Below are positions 31,080-43,023 of a stretch of DNA of 64,000 nucleotides, in pieces (the stretch's first letter is position 1; each line of letters starts with the position of its first letter). The notes beneath the pieces are model-generated. The model searched no databases, was not told where the DNA came from, and was given only the letters and a program-made list of their open reading frames with translations. The stretch lies in the NCBI RefSeq assembly GCF_001642475.1, contig NW_019173958.1, positions 124,001 to 188,000 of the forward strand, read 5' to 3'. The position numbers were made by a program, and so were the translations under genes. This DNA is from Fonsecaea monophora. Its lineage: Eukaryota > Ascomycota > Eurotiomycetes > Chaetothyriales > Herpotrichiellaceae.

Positions 31080-32964
31080 ATGGCCTCAGTCACGTTATGC
31101 AGCTGCCCTGATCGACGATTCCAGTGTCTGCTCTGCCACTATCCCCTGAGGGATGCTGGTAAGTCGAGGAACTTTGGCCTCAAGGACAGATCTAACACCT
31201 ACAGCTGTATCAAAGTGGCCACCACCCAGGCCGCTTATTTGTCCGATATGCTACCAACAAGAGCGTCGCCAAAAAGTCCCGCTTCATTCTGACTGTGTTA
31301 ATACAGTCAGAGATCATCTTACATCGCTCCAAGATGCCAATGGGACACCGTCTTTCGACGACCTACTCATATGTCTCGTTGCTGCCAGACCTTTGACACC
31401 GCCCTCGATTGATCAGTCGAGCCATATGACCGAAGCCTTTCGGAAATGGTATCCTTTCCCTTTTTTCGAGAAACTTCCGTCTGAAGTTATTGACGAGATC
31501 TGCTCCTACCTTGGTCATTTTGCACAATATATCGCCTTATACCATGCTACGTCGGTGGCTGCAATTCACAAGATGTACTCTCCGCCTCGCTGGGTCAGCT
31601 TTCAAGTCAAGCCTGGAACGACGCTATACATGTCATTCAGCAGATTCGGGGGTCGTGATTATCTAACGGGCTTAGATGTTATTGACCGTGTGCCTAGCCA
31701 GAGTCAAGTGCTTCAGCTTCAAGATACGTTGATTATCTGCAGGGACCACTTCGGCATCCGTGGTCTCTACTGTAATAGTCAGCAGATTCACCATCACGAA
31801 GCAGGCATATTTTTCCATACAGTCCCGCTCCGAAAGGTCGGCACTCAAACTGTGAAGCTTTCTGCATTTTCTGATGTGAGTATGCCGGTTTGCCCTTCAA
31901 GTCTCCACTAATAATAACAGGGCCTTTTTCTCCGGAATATCATCGATGCCGAATCTCCCACTGTCATCGAATGGAATGTATTACCGTCCCCAAATCAAGG
32001 GACTGCCTTTCAATTTTCAATGCCCTTGTTGGAAAGCAGTTCTCTTCGTCGATATGAGTATCACGATCTCAGGAACATTTCCGGTATTTCTACGGCCGTT
32101 TACCATTCAAGGACGGTTGGCATTTTCTGCCACCAACGAAATCTTCCTCGGCATGCCTACCAGACATTCACGGCCACAGTGGGGGCACTCTTTCCAAGCT
32201 CGATGTTGAATTTTCTCTATTTTCCTTTACATTTTCAGGAGACTATACGCACTATCGGTATCCGTTGGATCGATTGGCCTCGATTCCCTCTGACCCACCC
32301 AGTCATCCAGGTATACCTCCAACTCTTGCTACCAGGAAATAACTAAAATAGCCTCTAGATCGCAACGACATTTGATAGGGCATATTCCCTCGGGCCACAG
32401 CCGCAACAGGAGAATCTTTTCTTATACGAAGCCTTACACGCGGATAACAATGGCTCGATCTGTGGCTTATTCCATTCCTCGGTCTATAACCCCACTTCTG
32501 CCTTCGCCGAGATTGGAATATTCTCATCAACTCGTTGTGACCGACGGCTAGGTTGGAATACTTCCACCGGTCTACCTGTTCCCCGCCCTATCTGGGGCCC
32601 TCCGAACGGAGACTGGTGTCTCAGTAAGGCTACCCTGGGGGCAAACATAATGCTTGAAGTTTGCATAGTCGACGTGGGCGATGCATGCCTCGGGGCTCTG
32701 CTTACGTACTCGGACGGCAGCCGTGAAGCGCTAGGTCAGTTTCGTTTTGATCGACACACGACTGAGCAGATGGAGATGCAGAGTTGTTCATTTCTCAACA
32801 TTGAATTTGAAAGATCACACTACGTCATGATTCGCGGCCCCTCAAGACCCTGCGGCAAAAAGGAGGAGGCCCAGGGGTGGTGTAGGTTTCCTACGAGAGG
32901 GAAGATTGCATGGTGGTCTGGGCCAAATGGTAACCAAATTCATATTTTAGGTGATGACCCTTGA
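31080..32964 (+). CDS. F-box-like protein with N-terminal zinc-ribbon cysteines (uncharacterised)
   Basis: Four exons, 31080-31158, 31205-31875, 31921-32310 and 32359-32964, with very short introns of 46, 45 and 48 nt, encode 581 residues. The N-terminus has three cysteine pairs (CSC, CLLC, CPIC within about 45 residues), suggesting a small zinc-binding module. At about residues 105-135 comes an F-box-like segment (FFEKLPSEVIDEICSYL). The remaining about 430 residues contain repeated beta-rich, Trp- and His-containing blocks (PTVIEWNVLP, RTIGIRWIDWPRFPL, LGWNTSTGLPVPRPIWGPP) without a family I can name. If the F-box is real, the protein would recruit substrates to an SCF ubiquitin ligase through Skp1. 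All junctions preserve frame, so the gene model is better supported than the function. Confidence 0.75.
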
Positions 32965-33234
32965 ACTGGATCTAGTGCGTGGGCCTGTGTACTGTATTGG
33001 TTTGAGAAAAGGCTGAGTTTTACTACAAGCGATGTGAAGCTATCAGAGAGAGCAAGATACGCTGCGCGTCATGGATGAATGAATGCGTGTATGACCGAGG
33101 GCGAATGTGCCACCACGACCATCGAAATACTCTGTGCAGAGGTCTCAGCCCTCGCAGCCCTGTCCTCCGCAGCCAATCACGTCTCATGTCGCCACTCTTC
33201 TTCCGTGTGCCCCCAGCACAGTACGGAATTCAAA

Positions 33235-34141
33235 CTACTGCACATCTTTGACATATGTCCAGAGCCGCTTCTCCCAGGAGTAGAAGATGTCGTCCCCATC
33301 GCGCTTGCCCGCACCAAACGGTCCCATTGCCTTCCATCCATCTGCCGTCTGGTAGATCAAAACCTTCGGATTTGCGGTGGTTCGCCTCGCCGTGACTTCG
33401 GTGAAGTCATCCATGTTCAACGATGAAGTGCTCAAGGTGCTGCCTGCCTGGGGGGTTCGTGGGTCGGGGCAAGTCTCGACGCGTGGAAAGAGAGGGTTGC
33501 TGGATAGGACCGGCACTGTGGTATGAGGAAACTGCGTCGGGACTTCTGCAGGATCGACCAATGTCAGGACCGAATTAGGCTTACTTGGAATGCTCGAATT
33601 GGGGGCTTCTGCTGGGATAACAGGGGGAAATCCTTTCATTCGGTCGAAGCATTTCCGGAGCCTGTACCCTTCGCTCGAGTTTGCGTCGATATAATGCTCG
33701 TGGAACAAATGAGACATGTCTTCTGCATATCGATGGTACTCCCAGGCCTTCCCTGACGTCTTCGTTGTCGTGAATGTGTAAATCATGGGCTGCCATGGGT
33801 GGCTATTGATAGTTCTCTTGCACGCGTCCAGAGCCTGGCTTTCGCATTCCATGATTGCACTAGGAGTCGAGCCGCCCTTTGCTTCGTGCCAGCAAAGCAC
33901 GATGATCTCGTTTCCAGTGGGCAAGTAGCGGACACCGCGATCGATGCGCCGACGATCCCCTGGGGCTGGTCTCATTTCGGCGTCGCAGATGAAATACTCT
34001 TCCTTGAAGACATGCTTTGAAAAGAGATGCTGCCAGAATGAGAGGGCTTCGGCCTCCTGCGCCCCAGGTGCGTGTGCAGCCTGACACAGGGCGAGGAGAG
34101 TCGGTTATGTACCGGTTCTCGAAATCGAGGAGCAGCGACAT
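33235..34141 (-). CDS. Uncharacterised fungal protein with PD-(D/E)XK nuclease-like signature; apparent frameshift near its start
   Basis: The main open frame (about 34100-33235) encodes FWQHLFSKHVFKEEYFICD, RRIDRGVRYL, EIIVLCWHEAKGG, a helix with ESQALDACK, a core strand MIYTFTTTKTSGKAWEY, and HYIDANSSEGYRL...MKGFPP, then a Ser/Thr-rich linker and a C-terminal WKAMGPFGAG segment. Asp (33942-33940), then 19 codons later Glu-x-Lys (HEAK, 33885-33877), then a Gln-bearing helix, fits the order of PD-(D/E)XK enzymes. The likely start is ATG 34141 (MSLLLDFENRYITDSPRP), but this lies in another frame and joins the main frame only if one base near 34080 is removed; I found no intron that does this. 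Otherwise the start would be ATG 33975, losing the conserved N-terminal part. The nuclease fold is inference. Confidence 0.6.
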
Positions 34142-34740
34142 GTTAGTTCTGTGGTCGGTATGGATCATGTCCAAGTGTCCCAGGGCGAGGATTTCAAACG
34201 GGAAGAGAAGGTGGGAGGTCCTCTCGAGAACAGGACAGAAGCCTCCTCGATAGCCAGGGAAAGCTACCATGCTGGTCGAAGGCCTCAGGTGCACCGCGAC
34301 GCCTTACATTGCCAACACAACTGTTGCCCCGGGACCCCCTGGGCCTCTTGTACGCACAGCATCGCAAGGAAAAGAAAAGAAGAACCTTTTGATCCAACAA
34401 GAGAGCACCTGTATGTTACACATGTCGTGCACCAAATGCTTGGACATTAAGCTTACTCGTCGACCATGGACAAGTAGTTACACACGCTGCCTGCCCAGCT
34501 AGCACATCGTCCGCAGCTCCACATACATATCCCCCATTCGTGAGCAAAGAGAGAGAAAAAGAAAAGACCAATCCCGGTTCGATCCATGAAAAGCGCCTTA
34601 CATTACCTTAGATTTGCAGGGTTGTAAAGTGTGCGGGATGTGGTCGAACATTTTGATAAGGTCAGATGACCAGCCTTGTGCCTTTTCCCTTCTGTTCCCC
34701 TTTTTCCTTACCCCTCTTCTCCTTTCCATTGGTGGCTACT
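34142..34740. other. Intergenic region
   Basis: Between the start of the nuclease-like gene and the 3' end of the surface-protein gene, both on the minus strand. The frame upstream of 34141 is open to 34294, but its peptide (MVAFPGYRGGF...) is not recognised. No gene or repeat otherwise. Confidence 0.45.
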
Positions 34741-36457
34741 TTACACCTGATTGCCCTGCGAACTCAGCTCCGCGGGCGGTTTCGGCTCGACGCCTGCTTG
34801 CGAACTGCCCACCGCGGTGGTCGATGTGACCTGGCTGCGCGTGTCGCTGGCCGACAACCCCATGCTTTCTCGACGAGGCGAGAGATGGCGGACGTCATCC
34901 CCAGCGACCTCGGCGGGCGCCTCTTTGTATTGCCCTTGTTGACCGTAACTGCCTCCTGAGGGGTAAAAGGGGGGCGGTGGTGATTGGCTCTGCGGGTACC
35001 CCATCGGCGGATATCCTGGGCCGACGGCCTGGATGCCGTACGGATGGCCATAAGCGTCGTGGACCTGCATCATCTGCGGCGGCTGGGCCTGCGGCGCTGT
35101 GTACCCGAATGCCGGGCTGAATCCGTGCGTGGGCGAGCCATACGGCGGCTGCTGCTGCTGCTGCTGTTGGTGCATCATGTTTGGACTTCCCATTGACGTT
35201 GCCACCGACATGTGTTTGGGATTCTCTTGTGCCGCCACATAAGCCCCGGACTCGGGGCGAATTGGTCCGCCAGCTGCGGTGTTGGCGGCTTCTAGTTTCC
35301 GCATCTTTGCCCGTCGGCGATGGCGGACGGCGAGGCAAGCCCAGAGGAAGCCGATGATGAGAAGACCAGCCACACCGACGCCCACCCCGATCCCGATTTT
35401 GGCGCCCGTGCTTAGATGGGTGTGATCTTCTTCCTCTTCGCCTTCTTCGTCGTCGGCACAGGGAAGGCCCAGGGCCCACACTCTGGCGAGTCGAGTTAGC
35501 TTCAATACGGCGATGTCGGGTTCTTGAAAAGGGAAAGTAACGAGGCTGGGCTTACTGATTCACAATGACATTCACAGTCGGGGTCGTCGTTGCCGATTCT
35601 GCGACTAGAGAAGCCGATACCATCGAGGTTATGGATGCCAGCACATCCGAACCGGGCGAGATTGTCGTGGTGAGAGTGCTCACACAGGGGAGGTTACCAA
35701 TAATGCTCTGGTCGTATGTGGTGAAGCCAATCGGACTGGTAAATTCGGTCAGTGCATACCAAGCAATGAATAGACAGAAGGGCAAAAGCCTGAGACTCAC
35801 CAGCAGACCGGGTCGATGTCAACCATATCACTGCGGTCAAAAATCAGATCATATCTTTGCACCCTGGAGCTCTGGAGAGTGACGATACCTTGGACAGATG
35901 GTAAGAGGAGCGTTGCTCAGCATTGAGACGATCCCCGTGGGAGTCGGACTGGGAGTTGTGCCTGTCCAGGATGTGGTAGATTCATGTCCGTCGTCTTCAT
36001 CGTTCGACTCCGTGGCCGACGGAGAAGAACTTGTGTCTTCTGGCTCAACATGTGTAAAGTTCAACGAAGGGCAGCATTCTGGCCGGTCATCGGAACAGCC
36101 CACGAGTGGGACTTCGACCGTGCCGCCGTCAGGGAATCTCAGGAGGGTAAATCGAGCGACATTGCATCTGGTCAAATGGGATCAATACCAGCAGTCCAAT
36201 TACTCGGATATGTCAACATACGTTCCGATGAGCAGGGCCTGGCCTGTATATGGTACAGTCTGGATGGCCGGAACGCTGGTCGGGGTTGAATAAGAGGAGG
36301 AAGTGGTGGTTGTTGCATCATAACTGCTATCTGAAGGGTAGATAGTTGTAGTGTACGCATAGCCGTTTGTGTCGGTAGTGTAGACTACTGATTGCGCAAG
36401 AGCCACGAGGGGCAAGGCAAGCAGACACAAGGAAGAAGCCGTCCCCAACCACATCAT
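34741..36457 (-). CDS. Secreted/single-pass plasma-membrane protein, sensor-like (Ser/Thr-rich ectodomain)
   Basis: Five minus-strand exons, 36457-36222, 36167-35889, 35830-35801 (30 nt), 35735-35556 and 35482-34741, encode 488 residues. The start MMWLGTASSLCLLALPLVALAQ is a signal peptide. The ectodomain is Ser/Thr-rich with several cysteines (GTCNVARF, GCSDDRPECCPS, DIDPVCCPIGFTTYDQ, LPCVSTL). A single transmembrane helix lies near residue 260 (GIGVGVGVAGLLIIGFLWAC), followed by basic stop-transfer residues (RHRRRAKMRK). The cytosolic tail is rich in Pro, Gln, Tyr and Gly, with a seven-Gln run. The architecture resembles fungal wall-stress sensors and Mid2-like proteins, but no WSC domain is visible. 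Function as a surface sensor is inference; the gene model is well supported by consistent splice phases. Confidence 0.8.
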
Positions 36458-37966
36458 TGCTGTCGACGGTGTTCGACGCTGGGATCAGTAACTCGAAGCT
36501 AGAGGGCAACGCCCTGTCCTACGTGAAGGAACTTCAAGAAAGTGAGGAATACCGACATGGAAAGAGGAACATGCGGCCCTGCGGCGGCTGTGTTCGATAT
36601 ACTTACTCTTGATCCCAAGACACTTCCCACTTCCACAGCCGGATCCAAGCAGACCCTTGCGCTGAACTCGGACCGCTGTGGAGGGGGGAGGGTTGCCAGC
36701 ATCCAAGACCAACGCCCGGGATCAGGCTTTTGTGTAACTGGCTGTCTGGCACGGACACGAAGTTGAGGCCTCCTGCGGCTTCTTCCTTTTGCGTTGTCAC
36801 TGCTGGACAGTTAGGCGACGACAAGCAAGCCCAGGTACGAGTAGTTTTGAGGCTTGACTCCAGTGGTTGGACTGTATTGGCCAGGGTTGGTGGACCCCAA
36901 GTCTGGACCCCAACTGATACGAGGCTCAACACGAAACCTTTTCCAACCAAGCAGGGCAAGGCAGGTCGATTTGGGCCGGCCACCTCGCCTGATTGGGCAT
37001 GTGACGAAATCATGTGTCGAGGCTAGACTCCCACCTTGACTGGATGTGAGTTTTTTTTGGGCATGGATCTGGCCAAACTCGGGTACCATTAGGAAACAAG
37101 TGTCTGAGGAAGACAAAGAAGAGGTGTCTCAATGCAGAGAGATGGCGTCTGGAGTGATCGGGGGTGGAGAGAGCCGCCGAAGCACGACATGATTTCTCTG
37201 TGCCCGGGCTTCACTGAGACTTTTTGTGAAACGGCTGGTCCAACAAGTCCCTGTCACCATCGTCGGATCAAGAAATAGTAAAGCGTGTTCAAGCTCAAAG
37301 GCGGAGGAAAGAAGACTTCAGCTGCCGAGACTCTTGGCGCCTGTGCTTCTTGGCGCAGATCCCCCATTGGAAAGACTTCTCCGCCAGACACTCTTCGCCT
37401 CTCCACAGTCTCACCCGTCCTCTGCTTTAACATTCATGCAGGAGAGGGCTTCCACACCCATTTTTCCTTGTGAGCGGAATACCCTTCGCTAGCGAGGGCG
37501 GACGCCAAGACAGCTGAGAATGAGGCGAGGCAAGGTGCATGTGCTCGACTGGCTCCAGACCTGCCGTTCTTTCGCCACGGTACAATCCTCTGGGCATCAG
37601 CTCATGGAGGACCAGCCCTTCCCAATATTCTTTTGGCCGATTGGTCACTCGAAGGACAGGATCAGCTGAGGGAGAGGTCTAGAAAGTTGAGATCCAGAAG
37701 CATTCGACGGAGCCGATTGACAAGTGTAACTCCCTCTCTCTTATCCGGTTCTAGCTGTCTGATCTCTGGCTGGCTATTTGCTGGCTTAGGATCAGACGAG
37801 GCTGACCCTGAAAAATGAGAACTGGTCTCCAACACTACAGATGGCCCGAGAGATCTCTATTCCCTGTGAGCAGAGCTACCGCATGAAAGGAACCAGTGGC
37901 GGTTTCATCCCTTGATGGTTCGCGATTAACCAACGCTTTTCGTGGTCAAGCTCGGCAGTCCTCAAA
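36458..37966. other. Intergenic region
   Basis: Upstream of the surface-protein gene (minus) and downstream of the permease (minus). Open frames of up to about 136 codons exist on both strands around 36.5-37.1 kb but overlap one another, and none has a recognisable domain. Likely a long promoter and leader. No strong repeat seen. Confidence 0.45.
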
Positions 37967-39993
37967 TCATTCAGTGGCCTGAAGCCCCCCCGTCCTTTTT
38001 CCCTCCACGAAAACGACCGGGGGTGTAAAGTGCCGTTTTCCATGAAGGAAATAAGATATCACGCTGAGCAAGATCACTCCTGCCCACACTGCCGGCGCCC
38101 AATTTGCCGTGCTCGTGTCCACCGGCAAGGTCGACGGGAAACAGCAGAAGACAATGGCAAAGCCACAATACAAGAAAGCGAACATGTTGATGGCAAGCCC
38201 ATAGCGTCCCAGACTCCATCGTGCCGCTGGCAGCGTCTCTCCGTGTATCCGCTTGAGACAGACACACCCGATTGAAACCATGTATGTGCTGAGCAGAGCC
38301 AGCAGGGTGAGAGAGATGATGATGTTGAACCTGGCCGATATTCGTTAGCTTCGCCTGGTATCTCTGAGGAAATAATGACAGAGTCTCTCCACATCCGAGT
38401 TCGTGAGAAAGAGAGGCCTACTTACGCAGTTGTGGAGCCGATGTTGATGACGCACAGCACCGCGGACCAGAAAGAGGTCGCGTATACTGCGTTGAACGGA
38501 ATGTTTCGCTTGCGTTCAATCTTGCTGAGCCACTGTGAGAATGGAAATCCGCGATCTCTTGAGAACGCAAAGACCTCGCGGCTGGTCGTCGCCAGCGCGG
38601 TGATGTCGCCACTGAAGATGAGCACCAGCAGCAGAATACACAGCACATAGGCCACGGCATTCGAGCCCGTGTTGAGGAAGAGTTGTAGGTAAGGTGTCTC
38701 GGCGTTGATCGCCTCGTCAAGTGGTCCGATGCAGAACAGCATCGTAATCAACGTTATGATTCCCATGAAGAGGTTTAACAAGTAACTCCACCACATGGAT
38801 CGTGGAACGTTCAGCGAGGCATCGGCGACCTCTTCTGAGATATGGCATGCGCTGTCTGACCCTATAGGAGGTTTACTAGGGTTGAACGAAGGTTCATTTC
38901 ATAGAGGACATGCTTACCCAAGTTACAGTATAAGATCGTGACTTGCGAAACAAGACATGCGGTCCCAACGTTTCCCCAACCCCCATTGTCGGCAAAGGTT
39001 GCGAACACATCTTTGGCGCTGTTCTTGGGACACATGACTATTCAGCAAAAGGGGTTCAGTCAGCCGTGAAAGTCCCATACTCGGTCCAAGGCTTCTGACT
39101 TACCCCAAAGGGGGATGACCGTGACCAGGAAACCAAGGATATGGCCCACCAAGCTGATGGTCTCGATCATGGGTAGCGTCGTCGCACCCCAGGTGTTGAA
39201 GAAGATCGTGACAACCAACAGGGCGATACTGGTGAGGGTGTACTGCCAGTTTGGAAACACAAAATCCGTGTCCGAGATGTCGATCAGGACCTCGATCAGA
39301 GTACTGCAGACAAACACCCCCGAGGCACAACTGGCGAGCCAGCCGAGGGTTGACATCCAGCCTGCCGAGTAGCTGAGGAATTTCTGGTAGCGACTGGGAG
39401 CGAATTCCGATACCCAGTGATACTGCCCGCCGCTGGTCGGGGCCATGGATTCCATTTCCGCGAGACTCGCCACGACAGTCGAATAGCAGAGGATGGTTCC
39501 TATAAATGTCCAGAAGAGGCCAGCAAACGCACCGTTGACCAAGCCCAAGGCGAGAGAGACCAAGACGAATTCCCATGTGGCCATGTATCTGAGACATCGA
39601 GGCTGATGTTAGCCCCACGGTTGAACTGGACGGATAGAGGACCGATCATCTGGGCGCAACTGCGCCTCTCTGGAGACATATCCAGATGTACTTTTGACCA
39701 AGATTGAAGAGAGGGCTCGACTCAACTCACATCGATATGAATCCGAGTGTGGAAATGAGAGAAAAGTTCCGCTTGAATTCCTGCCGCTTGCCAAGTCTGA
39801 ACATGTCCCTGATATCCTGAGCGGTGTCACCCGAAAGTCCATGCTGGCTCTCCTGTATGCTGTTGTCGGAGGGCGATTCTTCGTCTGTGGCTAAGACGAA
39901 TTTCGAGGTTTGTATCTTCTCGTCAGAGGAAGCCCTGCCACCTCCACCCTCGCCATGGCGGCAAAAAGACCCTACCCCATCATGAGCGCTCAT
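37967..39993 (-). CDS. Amino-acid/choline/GABA-type permease (APC superfamily)
   Basis: Five minus-strand exons, 39993-39731, 39588-39104, 39037-38918, 38861-38426 and 38330-37967 (introns 142, 66, 56 and 95 nt), rebuild a 555-residue protein with about 12 hydrophobic segments. The N-terminal cytosolic part ends in RLGKRQEFKRNFSLISTLGF, the signature entry into TM1 of the fungal amino-acid/choline transporter (UGA4/HNM1) branch, followed by IYMATWEFVLVSLALGL. Further marks are EMESMAPTSGGQYHWVSEFA, SDSACHISEEVADASLNVPR (the TM6-TM7 loop helix), and TSREVFAFSRDRGFPFSQWL. These transporters import amino acids, GABA, choline or polyamines with protons across the plasma membrane. The substrate cannot be read from sequence alone. 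Every junction preserves frame. Confidence 0.92.
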
Positions 39994-41260
39994 TTTGAGC
40001 CGTTGGGATCGGGTCTGTCCTTATCGTGTTCAGATATCTCAACAGGACAAAGAGGGCGAATCAAACAAGCATATCAATCACTAAGTCGAGGTAAGACAAA
40101 GACACCAGAAACTCCAGCTTCTCACACACGGTCGAATATCCATGGGTTCGAAGGAATGGTTGAGAACGAAGGCAAAAGAGAGCAGAGATCGCATCAGCCC
40201 TGCGGCTTCTGTTAGATGGGAGAATTGCCATGGTCCAGATCGCGGAGTTCTTTCATGCAGAGCTTTGCACACGGCAATGCCTCAACGGAGGCGCTTGACA
40301 AGATCTTGACAAATCGCCATCATTCAAGGCAGTGAAGATCCCTTGCGGGCCCCTCATGGGTCGTCGGGTGATGCGCCAGTAGTGTGCTCAAGTACGTTCC
40401 AGGGTTACAAGATACGGCATGCATGTGGCGGGATTTGTCGTGCCCCCCCTTGTGGACTTGGGGAAGGTCGAAGTCGTCCGGCCACAAAGTGTAACAGCTA
40501 AGTATCAATAATGCTGCATCGGATTCGGCGCGGCGAACCTCTCCGGGACAAGCGCAACGTCGTGGGATCGGATCATGGCCACAAAGATTGGCTGTTAGCG
40601 TCGAGGGTGGGCAAAAGGTTCAAATCTTCGATCATGTCGACCCCTGGTTAGGAGGATGAATTGCTTATCGGCAGTGAATGGTACCCAATGGCCATGGCCA
40701 GGACGAAAAGTCCATCCCTGAACAAGTCCTCTGTAGGTTGAAAGCAGTCTTCGGCACTAGTCAATACACATTCGTATCGAGTTAATGACTTCATCTGTCG
40801 TGGAAACAATTCCTGAAAAAAAGCAAAAGACCCGCGAAAAACGATGCAAGGAAACAGGTGCAGATTATATGGTCGTTAGATTCGGCTTCTACCTCAAAAC
40901 AAAAATCGCAAAGAAGTTATTTACCCCTCCTGCTCACGACACATTCTCAGATGGTATCTGTACATACACAATTGTCCAACCACCTGCCAGACAATGTTTT
41001 CAAGTGTCGAGTCTTCGTTCTCATCAATTCAGCGCGCGCGCAGCAAAACATGCAAAGGGCGGCCCTCTCTGACACATATCCCCCTAACATGTGAGAGAGA
41101 AAAACCTGTGACTTCCCAACAACGCCTTGCATTTGATCAAATATGGGGGAGAGGGGGAGAGGTGAAAAATTCTTTCCAAGAGACGGCTCGGCTGGCTCAC
41201 AGCCTAGCTGTCTCTTGTAGAGATATAAATTATAGTTGATTGGCCGCGCCTTTTTTTTCT
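39994..41260. other. Intergenic region / permease promoter
   Basis: No gene supported between the permease start and the 3' end of the second P450. Frames at 40.8-41.3 kb are A-rich and uninformative. The left part is presumably the permease promoter; no binding site was assigned. Confidence 0.5.
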
Positions 41261-43023
41261 TCACAAGCCTGCTGCAATCTTGCCGGCAGCCTCGTCCGCG
41301 ACACTCTCTTCGTACCAAGCCTTGATGCGGGCAGCCTTTTCGGGGCTTCGGACCTTGACATCCATCTCGAAGGGGAGAGGGCCGCCGATCAAGTTAGGGG
41401 TAAAAGCGTTCGAATCGGGCCACTTGGGTTGTCCGTTGGCATCCATGTAGGGCTTGAGTTCGAAGCAGCCGACGATGCTGCCGCAAGCGACGAGCAGCTC
41501 AGCCTCGGTGATTTCAATACCAGGGCACATGCGGCGACCCATTCCGAAACCGTGGTGGCCCATGAGTCTGGGATGTTCCGTAAGAGGCTCCTTGTACGTG
41601 GGGTATTCCTTCTCGAGCCATCGCTCGGGCTTGTAGGTCTCTCCGTCAGGGTAGAGCTCGGGGTTGCGGGCGAGAGCGAGGTCGACGGCGTGGATAACAG
41701 CGCCCTTGGGGAGGTAGTATCCGTTCCATTCATCATCCTCTTCGAGAAGACGGGGCACACCCAATGGAACTGGTGGTCGCCATCTGACGCACTCCTTGAT
41801 AGCAGCACGGAGGATAGGTAGGTTGGGAGCATCCGAGACCTCGACGACACGGTCGCCAATGACTTCGTCGTATTCCTTGCGGACCTTTTCTTGCCATTCC
41901 GGGTGGAGAACCATGGCGAGGAAGAAGCAGTAGAGAGGACCACCGATGGTGAAGATGGCGACAGTCACCAACATACCGACGGCGTAGGCAGCCTCATGGT
42001 CGTCGAAACCAAAAGATCGGCTGCCGCTCTCGGCTTCCTTGCGTTCAAAGTAGGTGCGTGCGTAGCTGATGGGAGCAATGCCCTGGTCCATTTCCAAGCG
42101 GACCTGCTTCATCAGACCCTTCCAGAGCTTCTCTTCCTTCTCACGTCGTTCGCGAACGCGTCTAATCGAGGGGTTCAACCATTCAGGGAGGCTGCCCAAG
42201 AAAGGCAAAAGATTGGTGATGGGACCCGAGGGGGAAATCTGAGGGATGAATTCACCAGCGTTCTTGCAGTGCGCAGCAGCAGAGGCCGGGCTACCGTAAC
42301 CGAGACGAGCACTGATGCGACCGCAGAATCGATCGGTCAAAGCGAAGTGGTCCTTGGGGTCAATGAGGAGCTTGTACATGAACCGCTTGGCCTCGTGGCT
42401 GACATAGCCGTAGTACTTCTGGTTGAAGCCCTGGGTCAGGACGGTGTGGGCGAACTTGCGCTGGTTGCGCCAGTGGTCTGCGTTTCCATTAGTATTTAAA
42501 CTCAGTAACTTGTTCAACGAAGCCCAAACTCACCGTCGTGAGCCAAAAGAGGCAGATACTGTCCCTGGGAGTCACTGCCCGGAACAGCAGGCACCATGGG
42601 ACGAGAAGAGTAAATTCTGGCCTTCTTGCAGAGCAAGTCGTAGGCGATCTGCGCGTCACCGACCCAGATGTGCATCTCACCGCAGATGGTGGAGCGGAAG
42701 ATCCCGTTGTATTCATCACAAAACTTCTTCATCGCAAACCAAGGGGCCATTGGGTCGACATCGTGGACGCGTCCGATATATGGGATGGTGCTCATGGGGC
42801 CCGGGATGAGCTTGAGACCTGGGGGAGGACGATCTCTCATGGCATATTTGATGATCTGAATGGCGGTAACCAGGACGAAAATGCCAGTACCAATGAACCA
42901 CTTGTAGGTCCCAATGGCATTGACAGCTTGTTGGGATTGGAAAAGAACGTCGGAGGTCTCGTTAGCATTGAGGTAGCTGGAGATCTGGGTCATGATGACC
43001 GACGGCGAGATGGAGGCCGCCAT
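41261..43023 (-). CDS. Cytochrome P450 with unusual I-helix
   Basis: Two minus-strand exons, 43023-42534 and 42477-41261 (56-nt intron), encode 568 residues. A lumenal N-terminal tail precedes one membrane anchor at about residues 42-65 (WFIGTGIFVLVTAIQIIKY), followed by the proline-rich hinge (DRPPPGLKLIPGP). Standard marks are the C-helix WRNQRKF, K-helix KECVR (ExxR), PERW, and heme loop FGMGRRMCPG with the thiolate cysteine. The I-helix reads VAIFTIGGPLYCFF where most P450s have AGxDT: the threonine is kept, but the acid before it is Phe. The protein is longer than most P450s because of the N-terminal extension. An oxygenase role is expected, with atypical proton delivery. Family number and substrate are undetermined. 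Confidence 0.9.

Noticed and set aside
34576..34585. GGTTCGATCC, resembling a tRNA B box
   Set aside because: The flanks cannot form a T stem and no A box or acceptor stem is found at the right spacing.
41891..42499. 202-codon plus-strand open frame across the second P450
   Set aside because: Antisense shadow of the P450 exon 2; no motif.
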